From Stromatinia cepivora (Eukaryota > Ascomycota > Leotiomycetes > Helotiales > Sclerotiniaceae), in the NCBI GenBank assembly GCA_014898415.1, contig RCTD01000019.1:806001-870000 (forward strand): a stretch of 64,000 nucleotides of DNA, written 5' to 3'. Below, piece after piece: positions 33,913 to 49,400 of the stretch. Within the stretch, counting starts at the first letter, position 1, and every line of letters starts with the position of its first letter. The position numbers and the translations under genes are program-made. Below the pieces are notes generated by a model. It saw only the letters and a program-made list of their open reading frames with translations. It did no database searches and was not told where the DNA came from.

Positions 33913-36900
33913 TTGATCAGTTTTTATTATAATGATATTATAAATCAGATATTAAGAATTAATACAAAAAATTATAAATTCTAAATCAATTTTGATTCTA
34001 TCCTTATAATTAAATAAAGATATTTTATTATAAAACAAAGTATTTTTATATTAAAGAATAAATTTCTAATTATTAAATAATTCAAAAGAATTAAAAAATC
34101 AAAAATAGTAATCATTTAATAACGAATTTGAAATTCATTTTTTGATTTAATTATTTTGTATTCATTATGCATCTATCAGATAGTATAGGGTATATATCTG
34201 AAAAAAACCTGAAAGCAATTTCGAGTTTTTCGCTATACTTACTTTCTTATGAAAAATTATTTCATTTATTCATTTCATGCGAATTATTAATTATATATAA
34301 AATTGATCAATTCGATTTGATTAATTTCATTATCTTGATTGTTCCGTTCATTTTGATCAAACCTGTTTTGATCAAACCCAATCACTTTGATCAATTTGAT
34401 CAATTTAATCAATTTTGATCAATTTAGTCAATTTTGATCAATTTTGATCGATTCGATCAATCAACCCCAATCTCGAAATATCCCTAAAACTTAATAATAC
34501 TGTATATAATACAAATGAAGCTTTATTACAGTATATATTTCATATACTACGAATCTATACTCAAGCTTTTTTTTAAAATTATTTTAAAAACCTTATAGCA
34601 ACCAATTTCGATACAATCCGAAAATACACAACAACCATTACCATAATGATTATAACAGGTATATTCGAGCACTCCCTCATAACCCTTTATTCTGAAAGAA
34701 TATGAATCTTATCATCATCAATATCAATTATTTCATATATCAAAAACAAAAAATACAACGAATGAATAAATAAATGAAAGTACGATCAATTCATACCTAC
34801 AAAAGAAAATCTTCAGGAAATCATCGATTTTTGTAAATACAAGTTGAAGTTTTATATAATATATAATTACATCGATAAAGATCTATAAGGTAATTATTAC
34901 AACGATTTTGTAGATTTCAGAATCGAGTATTTCGAATTTATCTATTTAAAAATCATATTCAAATTATATATTGAATTGAAGATAAATGGCTTGTTTATTA
35001 AAAAAATAATACAGCATATAGAATTGATAATTAATGAAATCTTGATCGAAATACTCTATACCCCATATACACTATAATCAAATAATCAAATTCGAAAGAC
35101 AAGAATAAATCGATACTTCCAATTTCGATCAAAAACCATTCTAAACTAAATCAAGATATTCGATAATAATATATATCTGGATATTATCTCTGAAGATTTA
35201 ATATCTTTATTCAACCCTCAAAGGAAAAAATAATTTGTATAAATAAATACAAGGTAATTTTTTTCTAATACAATATAAGGGAATTCAATTATTACAATTA
35301 AACAAGAAATCGGGATCTTATATATTCAAGGAATTTCTATATAACAAATATCAAGATTTAGGATAAAAACAATATTTAATATTATTATAATCATTATATA
35401 ATAATAATATATTATCTGAAAATAAAAAACCATTAAATAAAAGGAAATCTATTGATGGTAAAGGATTATCAAACAAATCATTTGATAATAAGAAATCTTT
35501 AAATAATAATAAATACTTCGGGAACAATTATAAGATAAATGATATAGATCAAAATGATATTTATATATATCTTTATAGAAATAATAAAGAAAGAAGAGAT
35601 TTATTCAATAATGGAAAAAATAATGGTTTAGGGAATTACAAGGACAAACCATTCGATTATATATAAAATAGTAATATCGGCTGTAATCTTGAAAACCTTG
35701 AAAAACTTTATGATAATGTTAATAAATATATTGGCCAGGATAATAACTTTGATTACAAATATGTTATTTTTTTCAATTATTATAAAAGAATCGATATTCA
35801 TCCGAATTTTTATATAAGAATGTTTTCTATAATATTGAAAAAGGAGGCCTTTATATTCTATCATTCGAATTTCAATTATATTCCCAATATAATGAAAAGT
35901 ATCTATAAAATAATAAAAACATTTTTCGAAGAAGAAAGATATCAATATAGATTTATAAAAAAATAGGATTATATAATATTCAAAGTAATTATTATATAGA
36001 ACCCTAGAAAATCGATATCAGAATACTTGAATATTATAATCATCAAATTTCGATATCTTCAAAAAGATCTATCAAAAAAATTTCAAATAATTATATATAT
36101 CTAAAAAAAGATTCTTAATATATATAATTATATATTAATATATAATTAAATATATTATCGATCTTTAAAATCTATAATCAGATTTATTGAAGATCTACAA
36201 GATTCTATCTTTATATATAAAAAATCATATCCAAACGAAAACAAAATATTTTATATAAATCGAATATATAATCAAAAGAATTCTAAATATAATCGCAAAT
36301 ATAAATCTAATCAATAATTCTTTATTCAATTAAAAGAAATTAAAAGATATTTTATTTACAAAAAGGAAGATTATTAATCAAATAAATATACAGAAATTGA
36401 ACAAACTGAATCGAAATACAAATATAAAGAATTATTCAAAAACAACGATAAGGATTTCGGATTATATTTCGAATAATATATTATCGAATATAAAAGAACT
36501 TTATTGGATATTAATATTGATAATGAATTTGTAATATATATTCAAAACGATCTAAAAAAGGATATATAGAATAATAATTCAGAATATACTTGGATTTTAT
36601 TCTGTAGATCGATTAATAGAAAAGAAATTGTAATAAATTTATTCGATAAAGCAATAATATACACTTTAATTGGCCTCGTTAATAAATCAATCAATAAAAC
36701 CGAAAAATACAAAGCTTTCTTCTTAAGATATAATGATAAAGAGTTTCAGGGTATCATTATTGATATAAAAACATTCTAATAATCTATAGTAGAATTCAAA
36801 TAGTATTAAGTATATCAAAAGGATATTACAAATATTATATTGAATATAAATAGAATAGGAATCGCAAAAATGATATTCGGAATTGGAAAGGCCGAATCAA

Positions 36901-37143
36901 TCGGATCGATTCAATTGAATCTATTTTTAGGAACTATCGAATTCTATATTATAGAATTAGAAACATTATTTTTATTATTATTATAGGATATAGATCGACT
37001 CGGGGTATACTATAATAATATTATTAATATATTTGTATCATCAATTATAAAGTATCCCTGTATCCACAAATTCAAATATATAATATTATTCTGGAATATA
37101 AAAATCCAGTAATTCATATAAATATCTATTGATATAAACAATT

Positions 37144-37452
37144 TGTCACGGAAAGCCCTGTGATCCCCTGTATCTTATGAAGGATCAAAGCGTATACTTT
37201 CCAATCGGAATGAAGAATCTATTAGCCCTTACCAATCTACCAATTGATAAAATGATCTTGATATACTAATAAACAAAGATCTAATCTAATTAAGATGTAT
37301 ATCAGCTAAATAACTATTCATTTGTTCTATATATATAGTTCTTGATTTATATAATCAAAAGCAAATCATTCAATTCTTTTATTCTATTAATCACATATAC
37401 CATCTATTCCCTGATCCCTGAAAATGCTTTGTAATTATATTATCCCGTGATA
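37144..37452 (+). repeat. 5' LTR of middle element
   Basis: 309 bp. This copy keeps more C and G (TGTCACGGAAAGCCCTGTG) than the 3' copy. Confidence 0.92.
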
Positions 37453-39285
37453 ATTATAAGCTTAATAGCCCTTAAATTTCTACAATTTTCCATCCAATGA
37501 TTATTGAGTATCCAAAGGATCATTCTTAAAATATTATTCCTATTTTATCTATAATTCAATATTCATATCAATTCAATTACTTTCATTCAATATAACAAAA
37601 GATCAAAACGATCTTCTTTTTATAATCTATATTTAATAACCAAAATGATATCTATACTTAAAAAATAAATATCAAATTCAAGGAATCTGGGATTTAGTTA
37701 ATCCAAAGAACGATCCATTTATTTCTACATTAACTATATCTATTTCAAGTTTTAATCTAACAAATGAATTTATTCATATTTAGATCGATTAATTCTCAAT
37801 CAAATCATTTATTTTATCTTCCATTATCAATCTTCAAATCAAATACAATCAAGAGGGATAGATTCAATATCGAGAGAAATTTTCGAAATATTTTGTAACA
37901 ATCTAATTCAGGGAAGATGTTAATAAAGATATAAAGATGAAAGATTTTAATGATAATATATTGGGATTTATTCTTAATAGATCCATTATTTTATTTCCAA
38001 TTATTTTTCAAGAAATCTTCTTCGAACTTGTTTTTTTTTAATTGAAGTATTGATATCGATAATAAAAATATATACAGAATTATAAAGTCTTCTGTAATAT
38101 TTATAAATAAATTGAATCATCAATTGATTAAGTATACCTTATAAAGTTATTCATTCTCAATCAGAGTATTATAATTCTTCCATTTAAGATGATTATCAAT
38201 ATACTCAAAAGGAAGTTTACATCTATAGTAACTATTATCAAATTCACAATATTATAAGAATATCAGTTTATTCTAATATAAACTTTGCTCGATAGAATCG
38301 ATTCTATCAAATAATATAGGGATTGGATTATAATTTATACCAAAGTTTTTGTATACAAGATCATTAAGGTATAGAATGAAATCGTTATCAATACTTTTCT
38401 ACAAATTATTGATATCAGGATATTTCCAATCTAAACAAATATTATAATTATATAGATCGAAATGAATAATCAATTCGAATTACCTAACCTCTTATTCAAA
38501 CAATTCGGAAACGTTTTTAAAGGATTAATCTTTTAGAATTTTATTTTTTTAAAAGCTAAAAAAGAAATATATTCTATATTTATCTTTTTTCAAAATAATA
38601 AAAAGTTTAAAAAGAATAAAAAAAATATTAACTTTGGAAGTAATTAAAGAATCAAAAAGATCTGGGAATATCTTTATAGATCCAAATCTAAATAAAACAA
38701 TAGAATTGGTTATAATTATATTATTTATAATTACAAAGCTATAAAGTTAGCGCTTACCGAAAGGATCAATCTACTGCTTAAAAAGGTATTCAATGAAAAT
38801 GAATTACAAGCAATTAAGGATCGAGCAAAATCGCATTTATAGAAGTAATTTCACCCTGATTAAATCAAAAGAAAATAAATGAAAAGTTCCATTGATTCTT
38901 CAGAACCTTTAATCAATATTACTATTTTAAATACTCGATATAATTAATCAAAGGTATACTTTATAATAATAAAAATATATCATTTATCTAATAATATTTT
39001 GCTCAATAATTATAATGCTATATATATCATAAACGATATATTTCTATTAAATAATCATTAATATCGATCATCCGATCCTAATGATTTTGTAAAAACAGAT
39101 ATTTCCAGTTTCCAAATCCTAGAATACAGAATTTATACTATCAAAAAGATCATCAAAAGAGAAGGTTACTCTAATAATAATCTGATCTTGAACAATATAA
39201 TATTTATCCCTAGCTTTCATATTAATATCATCTCGAAAACTCGATTGAAGAAAACCGGCCTATGATTCTCAAGATATAACTATAC

Positions 39286-39472
39286 TGTTGGAACATATGA
39301 TTGACGAAACACGTGATACCATCACGTGTTTCCCCTACATTGTAAGTGGGATGGCAGTGTCTATATAGATTAGTAGAATCCTGTTATATAAAAGGGTTAA
39401 AATAGAATAATAAAATTATCTTTACTTTATATATGTTTTGTGTATATATTCCTTTACAAAATCTATCTAATA
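39286..39472 (+). repeat. 5' LTR of inner element
   Basis: 187 bp, starts TGTTGGAACATATGATTGACG and is followed by TTGATCAGTGAT, a possible primer-binding region; the outer element also has TTGATCAG directly after its 5' LTR. Confidence 0.92.
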
Positions 39473-40269
39473 TTGATCAGTGATTGATAAAATTCAATTA
39501 CAGAATGGTAAGGTCAAATCTAATAAGAAGAGATATTTTTTAAAAAGATAAACAAGATTATACTAAACTAAGTTTATATATGATTTATATGGAAGAATTA
39601 GAATATTATATTCTCTATATTATTTTCTTCGAAATATATATTAAGAAGGGATTTCTAATTACAATTGATTTCTTTAGGATAATTTGATTTTATATCGACT
39701 CTATTTGTATTTATTATGCTTTCATATATACTATATAATAAATCTATTCGATACGATATGATATTGAATTATAATATTTAATATAGTTTTTCCAATCCCC
39801 AAATCATTTTTGTACAAAATGGATATTGAATTTTGGGGGAAACAATTGAATCCAAATTCAGAATTTATTGAATCCTAAGTGAATGCTGATATAATTATAT
39901 AGTTTGTCAATTCATAATTCAGAAGGTATAAAGGGTAAAGGCTATAAAAAGAATTTCAAGAATAATATAAAGGCTGGATGGATGCTATATTCAAAATCGT
40001 ATATCGCGAAGTTTTCAAATTTGTATGAATTCAATTCATTCTGTATAGCTTTTAGGTCCGATAAACAAAAGGGAGTAATAATTATACAAAAGTATTTGCT
40101 GAATTTATTTCGAAAGATAAATCAAACAAATATATAAAAGAAATTTAAAAAGAAGTAGATCGATTAAAAAAAGAATATATGGATATATACGAAATCATTG
40201 TACCGAAGAAATCGATCAAAATTCAAGTGTCATTTACATTAGAGCTTTCTGAGCAAATACGATAAAATG

Positions 40270-43200
40270 AATAATAGTAATGAAATCAAAGCCAATTCCC
40301 TTTTGACCCTATAATACTAGATCATATAATAAGGTAGAACACACCTTATATAATATACGGACGAAATCTTCTCCCAGATCTTATAAAAATATACAATAAT
40401 AATGAATTCAAATATAGCGACGGGGAGTATGATTTTCTGAATAAGAAACTGCAGATATTCTATGAACTTTGCAGCAAAATCGGAATTCATTTAAATGAGT
40501 ATGAAATAGTGTTTTCAATAATACTTCAAGGTTTTGTGTTATTATTCTATTTTGATAAAATTAGTAATAGAAAATTGAAATTTGAAGAAATGATTATATT
40601 TATGAAAATGTATTTTGAAATAGAAGAAAGACACCAGAAATATCTCATCGAATGGCGTAATACGATATTTCTATAGATCATACAAAAGCATTCTGATAAA
40701 TCACTTTCGGAATAATTGGAAAAGCTTTTCGATATGTTTTGTATACTGCAATATGGATTGGTAGATTTATATCAATCAGAATTGATATTAAGAGATCAGG
40801 TTATAAATGCTTATCGCGATATCCCTGAATGTAATCTTATTTTGTTATATCCTATTACAATGTATGAAGACCTTTATACTGACCTTCGAAATACTATTAA
40901 TTAAGCTAAAAGAATATGATCAATGAATATCTATATTATAGATTCGATAATTAATAATCTATCAGGCATAGAAATATATTGGACGGATTGTATATATGGT
41001 GGTTGAGGCTTATATAGAAATCGAGAATAGTATAAAGTTTGATCAAAAAGCAGATTCATTTTCTTTTATTCATATTCATCAGCAAATTCATCAAAAAGAC
41101 TTTAATACTTTCAAACATTATTATATATATCAATTCAGAAATACTTTGTATATAAGTAATCAGGATACTGGTCGATAAATTATATAAAAAAGGAACAAAA
41201 GATAAAATTCAATTAATATATAGTAGAATAAAAAATAAATGAAGAAATATTCGAGCAATATTTTTTGAAATATAAAGATATATTCGAATTATAATACGAA
41301 AAGGACGAAATATCAGAAGAAGATGATATTTTCGAATATCCCTAAACTGAATCTTCAAATAATCAAATGATTCAATTCGAAATATATTTCATTGAAATAG
41401 ATTCTGTTAATGGAGCGTACATTACAGAATTATTAGGGAAACAATCATTGATGTATATATATCTACAAAATGATTAATTCAATTAATTATATAAAAAGTA
41501 CAAAAAGAGTAATAACCTAAATGAAGTTTTCCAATTTCAAGATCGATATTCAGCAAATGTATTTCAAGGTATTATTCTAAATATAAATGTATCAGGAATA
41601 TCAATAATAGGGGAATTTCAGATACAGACATTAGAAAGAAAGAAAGGCATTTTATATATAAAAGATACTGAATACAATATCAAATTCGGAAAAGAAATTA
41701 TATAATTGTAAGGAGATATCATTATCCAAATACTAATTGGAATTATTATATTTTTCATTGTATCAATAAATATTTCATTTTTTATATATATACAGGATAT
41801 AAATCGTTTATATATCATATTCGATAATATATCAAATGTATTAAAGTAAGGTAATAAAATTATTCTTATTATATGAAAATAAGGATATCCTTTTATGTTT
41901 TTTGATTAAATAAAAGAGATGGTAATATATTATTATTTGATAAAAACTGAACTTCGATAAATATATCGAAGATTCGGGCATCCTTTTATATGAAAATTCA
42001 TCAATATATTCAATTATGCAGGGTATACAGATATTAACTCTTAGATAATCGAGAAACTCAACAAAGTATACAAATATTGTTAGTTTCATACAAAATCCTT
42101 AAGATATTTCAAATTCATAATAAAAGATGATATCGAATTTAATTATTTAATTATTCTGGATATATTCTATATTGAAAAAAAACCTATTCTTTATATTATT
42201 GATAAAGCTACTATATATAATATTGCTATATTTATACAAAATATAAATACAAAGATAATTTAGAATACAATTTGGAAATACTAAATCGATATATACCTTG
42301 GTCTACCAGATTATATATTTTATAATATAGATATAAATTTTATATCGATTGAATTTCAACAAAAAGCGAAAATTCTTTAAATCGATATTTACAAAATCTT
42401 TATAGAAGTTTATAATATAATTGATAAAGTCGAGAGATTTCATATATTTATATAATGATTATACGAAATATTCAAGGAAGAATTAAAAGACAAGAATTTT
42501 GAAAAAGAAGCTATTTTATAAATAATAATCAAAACAATAAATAATATTATAGGATTAAACGGTTTCGTTTTAACTCTTCTTGTATATAAAGTATATCCCT
42601 GAATGATTTTGTATAATTTATTTTCCTAATCGATTATAAAACGAATACAAATATATCGATAAACAATAAAAAAGATTCGAGAAATTCAAGCAAAGTATAC
42701 AATACAAGATTTATTTGATATTAGAAATGGCCTAGATATATACAAGATATTAAAACTATTTTTGAATTCATTAATATAAATATGGAAAGAAAAGAAAGAA
42801 TGGACGGGATCCTATAAATTGATTACAATTATAAATCAAAACTGTATAATCGATCTCTTTTATAGTTTTATAGAATTTTGTATAATAATTGTTAAACCAT
42901 TTTATAAGGATATATATGAAGAATCATTCCCAATAGAAAATTCATTTTCAATGACTCTCCCAAATACAGAAAATCCATTACTTCCAAAGAATTTATTATC
43001 CTTAATAATCCCTTTTATTTCTTTAAATTAAAGTTAAGAGATAAACAAATCTGAAAGGAGATATATACAATCTAATACTAAAAAAGAAAGAATAATCAAT
43101 CCTGTACTTTATATATTGATACAAATCGAAATCCCCAGAATATTATTTTTACAGAAGGTATAAGAAATAAATAATGAATATAATCAATTAATTACTACAA

Positions 43201-44760
43201 TTCGAAATAATCAAAATTTATCAAAAGTATTCATTACGAAAAAGAAACAAAAAGTACTGGATTTTGTAATTGATCTTTATACAAAAAAGATTATCACAAT
43301 TAAAGAATAATCATTTGAAACTTTGCAAATATAAAAGATCGATAATTTAATTACAAAAGATATTTTCGAATTCGTTAAATACAACCCCCTTATATATATC
43401 GGGAGATTATTCAATTCATATCTTGTAAATGAAGTCAAAGGATATATAACAAATTCCCTATACAAAAAGTTACGCTTAATCATTCAAATATATAATGATT
43501 CTGGAAAAGAAATAATATTGATATAAACATCTATAATCCAAAGGTCAAGCCAAAGAATCATTATGACTCTAATTCCAATATTAGAGCCAATAGATATCAA
43601 GCTTATAATACAAGATATTACACAGACGTACATATAATCAAAAACACCTCTGAATCACATTGTACTAGCAAATTTACCAAAAGAACTTCAAGGTAAATAT
43701 GCAAAAGATATAATTATAATAATCAAAAAGCCATTATACAATATTGTAAAAGTAGGAATATATTAATAAACAATTTATTAAAAACATCATCAAAAAAGAC
43801 TGAATATAATTATATCGTTATATAATCTTTATTTGCTAATTTCGGATTCAAAGAATATACAATTCGGAATTATAGAAATACAAACAAACGATATTTTTAT
43901 TCTTGTAAATAAGCAATTCCTAAAATTAGAAAATAAAGAATTAATTAATACAAATATCAAAATCAAACCAAAAGAACATCTTACAAATGATATTTTATTA
44001 ATATTCAATGAATATATAATATAATATACAGAAAACGATTTTATATTTATACAAAAAGACTAAGGAAAGAAAATCGGAAAGATTAACAATTCAAAATAAT
44101 ATTGGGAATAAAAAGCTAAAAGGGTATATATTGTTACAATTTGTTAGCCAAAAGTATCATACAATCTATCAACCATTATACAATATTAAAATCCATCAAA
44201 CGAAAATATCAAATTGCTTAATAAAAGATTAGATTGACAGATGAAAAACTTTAATCAAAATCTTCGCTTCATTCCCTTTAAAAAAGATTATATAAAATTA
44301 TTCGTTTTTGTTAATAGATCCTTTATCAATAATAAGGATTTAAATAATCAAATAGGATTTATTATTTTATTTATAAATAAAAATATATCAGACAAAAACA
44401 CTTTCGAGATAAAAAGCAATATCATCTATTATAATAATACGAAAAACAAGAAAATTATATACAATATATTAACATTCAAGATATATAGAATAATAATAGA
44501 AATAGATATCGATCTTGTAATACAATCTACCTTACAAATTGTTACTTCATAATTCGACATCCTTGATATCCTAATTGTTATATATATTGATTCATATTTA
44601 CTATATGAATACTTTGTTAAACTAAATATAATAAAAGAGAAAAGATTGATAATTAATATCATAGTATTTTGATAATTATACAAACAAAGAGAATTAACAG
44701 AAATAAAATAAATCAATGGATTCGACAATATTATTGATACAATAATAAAAGCTAATCTTA
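40270..44760 (+). pseudogene. Gag-Pol remnant of inner Copia element
   Basis: The reading frame is broken by many in-frame stops, many of them TAA/TAG where family members have Gln or Trp (e.g. the QTYI-stop-SK site in RT). The longest open pieces are 43833-44024 and 44241-44552, which correspond to the RT end and the start of RNase H. No product is expected. Confidence 0.8.
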
Positions 44761-45001
44761 ATAATAATTTAGAAAAGTTTATTGATATGAATACTCTCGA
44801 AGTATATATAAAAGAATAGATAAAACAAAAAATTCGTATAAAAATCGATTAAACCTTTATATAAATCAAAATTGATATAGGGATATAACATTAATTATAT
44901 TTATATTTTATATTTTATTTTCAAAAATTACAAAAAGAAAACTTTTCATTTTGATTTCATTTTTTAAATCAAAAAACAAAAATATTTAGATATTATATGA
45001 A

Positions 45002-46035
45002 TTAATCAATAATGAAAAGCTCCTCTATAGAATCAGAATCAAATAAGAAAGATTTCTTTATTAAAGGAAGAGGAGTAGAATTCCGATTAAAAGAAACACG
45101 AAAAGAAGGAAATGGATTAGATCGATTGGCAGGATTAACACACGGATGATCTGAATATACACAACGAATCCCATAATCGTACCATTTACAATTCCCACAA
45201 CTATTCCCGAAATGCCCTTTTACACAATAATATTCAGAAAAAGGAATCAGCCCTCGACAATGACATTCTCTATAAAATCCTTCAACCAAAATACCCCGAT
45301 TCTATATCAAAAGATTATTGATATATGAAACATACATCAATCATATTTGAACAAATATAATACGATTTTATATAAATAGAACAGGATATCCCGGTATGGC
45401 CAAAATAGTAAATTAAAGAGCATTGTGATAATAAAAAGCAAGTTCCCTACCACCAATTGGGAGAATAGAATTTTGATTCGGTTAAACCAAAGTATTCGCA
45501 ATATCGTATAATTGAAGAACCCTATTGTACAAAGAATCAATATATTACGAATAATACAAGCTTTATAGCAAATACAGAATAAGATTTCAATACAATCAAT
45601 TGCCCTATAGCCAATATGAAATATACATTTTCGGGAGTTCGGCAAATACGATCTTCAATAACTCTATAGTCATCAATACGATCCCGAAATCAGAAATATC
45701 AGCCGAACCGATCGAGAAATACATATAGGATGAAAAACTTCTGTTTCGATGAAATTGAAGGATACAAATATTGAGTGTTTGATTGATTTAAGGAGAGAAT
45801 TCACCATACTCGTTTGAATAGAAAAATGGGTACAAAAATCGAACTTAACGATTAGGTAACTACCCGTATTCCAATAATCAATCTGATTCGTATATATGAC
45901 ATTTCGTACGAAAAAGAAAATTAAGTCTATATTGAAATATATAACTGACGAAATATATGATACCATCATATATTTCTCCCATATCGTAAATGGGATAGCA
46001 GTGTCTATATAGATTAATAGAACCCTGTTATACAA
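45002..46035 (-). pseudogene. Antisense cysteine-rich ORF at the 3' end of the inner Copia element
   Basis: On the strand opposite gag-pol, frames 46035-45673 and 45645-45337 are in the same register, separated by a stop. A further 95-residue frame, 45289-45002, follows in another register. The last contains CHCRGLIPF, YYCVKGHFGNSCGNCKWYDYGIRC and a downstream HPCVNPANRSNPFPSFR, a Cys cluster of the kind seen in fungal proteins with a CxxC-WxDxxxRC pattern (possibly DUF3716-like; from memory, unsearched). The frame begins inside the 3' LTR. The A+T content is lower than in the neighbouring pol remnant. This looks like an accessory antisense gene carried by the element, now interrupted. Confidence 0.55.
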
Positions 46036-46116
46036 AAAAATTAAGATAGAATAATAGAACCATCTTTACCCTATACGCGTTTTGTATATATACCCCCTTA
46101 CGAAGTCTGTCCAACA
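45930..46116 (+). repeat. 3' LTR of inner element
   Basis: 187 bp, the same length as its partner, ending in GTCTGTCCAACA, which mirrors the TGTTGGA start expected of an unmutated LTR. Confidence 0.92.
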
Positions 46117-46479
46117 TATACTCTTTATAAAAAAGATCATACAAATAATATAATAATTATTTAATATATTTATACTGAAAATCTTATATTCTTAGAACAC
46201 AAACCACTTTCTACTTATTCGAATACTCTTTTATCTATTCCTATAAATAACCCTTTCATAATATATCCAATAATGAATAGAAAAATAAACAAAGTATTCC
46301 ATCATTCTTATGATCCATTTCTCCTAAAAGAAGATATAAATGAAATATAGTATAAACATTCCAAACATTTAAAGAAGGAAATTCTTGAATATTTAGTATT
46401 TATAATATAAAATATTAAAATAAAAGGTATCATTTATTTCAATTATATTGATTATACTTATATTCATACAAAGCAAATC

Positions 46480-49400
46480 ATTTCTTGTGTTCCAAATGAT
46501 TATCAATCATTTCGGTCTTTCTACAAAATTCAATAAGATCTTTTTGATTTCGACAAAAAATATAACAATATATTATAACTTCTATTAATCAAAGAAATAT
46601 ATTATAATAAGATCTTTTTATATTCAATTTATTATAAAATATATAATGAAATATTTATAATCATCCAAAACTTTGTAATCTAGATTCATTATAAATACAG
46701 CCTAACGATTATAATGATCAAGTAGGATAATAATATATCTATTATCGGAATTATAAGAATAATGTTATTTAAGAAATGAATTAAACAAAAAGGTATCGAA
46801 TTCAAACTATTTTTATTTTATATATATAAATCTAATAAAGGATCAGAATATATAGAATAAAAAATAATTATAAAACAAATAAAAATACAGATTATAATGG
46901 ATTTATCGGACAAATTATAAATGGAAATAGTATAAATTGCTATTTATTTATATAATATAAATCCTTTGAAAATCAAATCCTTTAAATCATCCAATAAAGT
47001 ATTCAATATATAATTCCATAATTATCTTTGTAAAGATAATCTTCTACTCGTAAAGAAAATATCTAATAATCTTTATCCCAATTGGAATAGAATTTACAAA
47101 TATAGATACCAAATTTATTCTTTGAATAAAAATAAAAAAACTAGAATTAATAGAAAATAATACAAAATCAATCCTCAAATATATATTAGATATTTAATAG
47201 ATTATATTCCAAATATATTAATTTATTATATATAAATATCCAAACTCGATAGAATTATTATTATTCGAAATATAATGTTCAATAAGGAATTCATTTATTA
47301 TATAAATTCTATTAATCAAATAATCGATATTTATATTACAAAAAAGTTTAAGCAATTTGCTAGAATCCTTGATCTACAAGATCATATCGAAATAAACGAA
47401 ACAATCATTCAAAACAAAAACAATTATAAAGATTTTATTCACCTATTTATTTTCATAAATCGAAAAACTTTAAACTTATTTATTAAATATACTTTAGATC
47501 TATTATTTATAAACAAATTAATCTTAGGGGTAAATATAGATCTGAAAAATGATAATAAAAATAAAGAAATCGATTTAGGATTATTCAATCCATTTAATTC
47601 TTCAAATAATAAAGATAAAGTATACAATAAAGATATATAAACATTAATCAATCTTTTTATTAAAGAAACTAGAAAAGTTAACTTTTTTATTGAAAAGCAA
47701 TTATATTTTGTAAATAAAGATATTAATATTGTTTAAAAATATATCTATAATAATAATATAGATTCCGATTTTATTGAATATATTAATATAAGAAATATAA
47801 AGTATAAACCTATTAATTGTACTATTGATGTTTTTTATGGTGTATACGAAAATGATTTAGAGATTATTTTAATTGATCAATTTCAATATTCTAAAAGAAA
47901 GTATATATATTGGAATGATTAATCAGAATATTCTATAAAAGAAATCCAGTCATTATAAAGATTATTGTGTTTTATATATTTATTTAATCGATTTATAAAG
48001 GATTCGCGAATTTATAATTTCGAATAGATATCTAAAAGAACTTATATTATAAAGATTGAAATATTTAGGGTTCAAATCAATCCATTTGAATTTCAATTAT
48101 ATAATTATTATTTGAAGTTACTTTTCTTTTAGGAATTATTTAATTCTTGTATCCCAGAGTAATCAATATATATATAAAGGCAATTATATATATAATAATG
48201 CCATCAAAAAAACGATCTCAATATTAAATCCTATATAGGAATCGTTATATCTTAAAAAATAAACTCAATAGAATTACCTTATTTAAATAATTTTCATTCT
48301 ATATTCTAATCTGATCAACAAGGAATGAATAATATAAAAGAGTATTCTTAATTTATAATAATTCATAATATAATTATTATTGAAATTAAAACAAAACCAT
48401 TATTACCTTCTATTTGATCTACAATTAATAGATTATAAGTAATATTATTTCCTCGAATTCATATATTTGCAATTTCAAAATTATTTTGTTTTTATTATTA
48501 ATTAAAAAATTATCAAATAGGATATTAATTCAAATAGGACTATAATTTTAAGATTAATAATCTTAAAACTAAAAAAACTTAATATAAAATCGATTCTGGA
48601 TCGGAATCTATAAAATCGATTCTTCTTTAATAAATGTTTATATATAAATGTGATAATTAAGATTTGATTATTCATTATTACTTATATTTAATAATACAAG
48701 AAAATCTTCAAACTAAAAATATTATTGAAACTATTTATACTATTATATTAACAAACTGATTATTCCGAATTATAATAACAATTATCATTAAATATAATTT
48801 CGAAATAAAATAATACAATATAATCAATACTTTCGTTAATATTTTATATAATTCTTCCAATATCTTAATTATATACTATCTATTTAATGAATATAAAATC
48901 TTAAATAAAAATATTATAATCGATTAAGCTTTATATAATCTACAAAATTCTTCAATTATATGATTTAAGGATTTCATTTGAATATTCGAAAAATTAGAAT
49001 TGATATAAGACAAGAAGGAATTATATTTATATATTAATCTAAAATATATTATTATGATTCTTTTTTTTATAAACAATATTCAAATCATTTATTATAAAAA
49101 AAACAAATCAATTGCTACAAAGATTATTAAGGGAATTAAAACTATATATAAGCTACAAGATCTGGGAAATACTAAGTGGTTTCTAGATATATATATATTC
49201 TATAATCGATCCAAAAAAAAGCTATAGCTAATCTATAATATATATATTAAGAAGATTATTAAGAAATTCAAAACAACAAATGGGATAATAAGTATATTAC
49301 TCCTGATAATAATATTTCGGAAAAATCAGGGTTAAGTTTTTATATATATTATAAAAATATATTAAGAGAAAATGGATTCAATATTATATATTACAATTAC

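Larger units (their letters stand above)
39286..46116 (+). mobile_element. Inner Copia-type LTR retrotransposon, 6831 bp
   Basis: 187-bp LTRs at 39286-39472 and 45930-46116 run from TGTTGGAAC (TATTGAAAT in the right copy) to CTATCTAATA / CTGTCCAACA. An exact target duplication TATAC lies at 39281-39285 and 46117-46121. The + strand interior reads in Ty1/Copia order: Gag-like (about 40270-41350), protease (41565-41830, FQGIILNINVSG, an altered D-T-G site), GAG-pre-integrase (YRRFGHPFI near 41965), integrase to about 42780, RT (43550-44030, DITQTY), and RNase H (44240-44760). It is interrupted by many stops. The last 1.1 kb, which carries an antisense frame, is visibly less A+T-biased than the rest. 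Confidence 0.93.
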
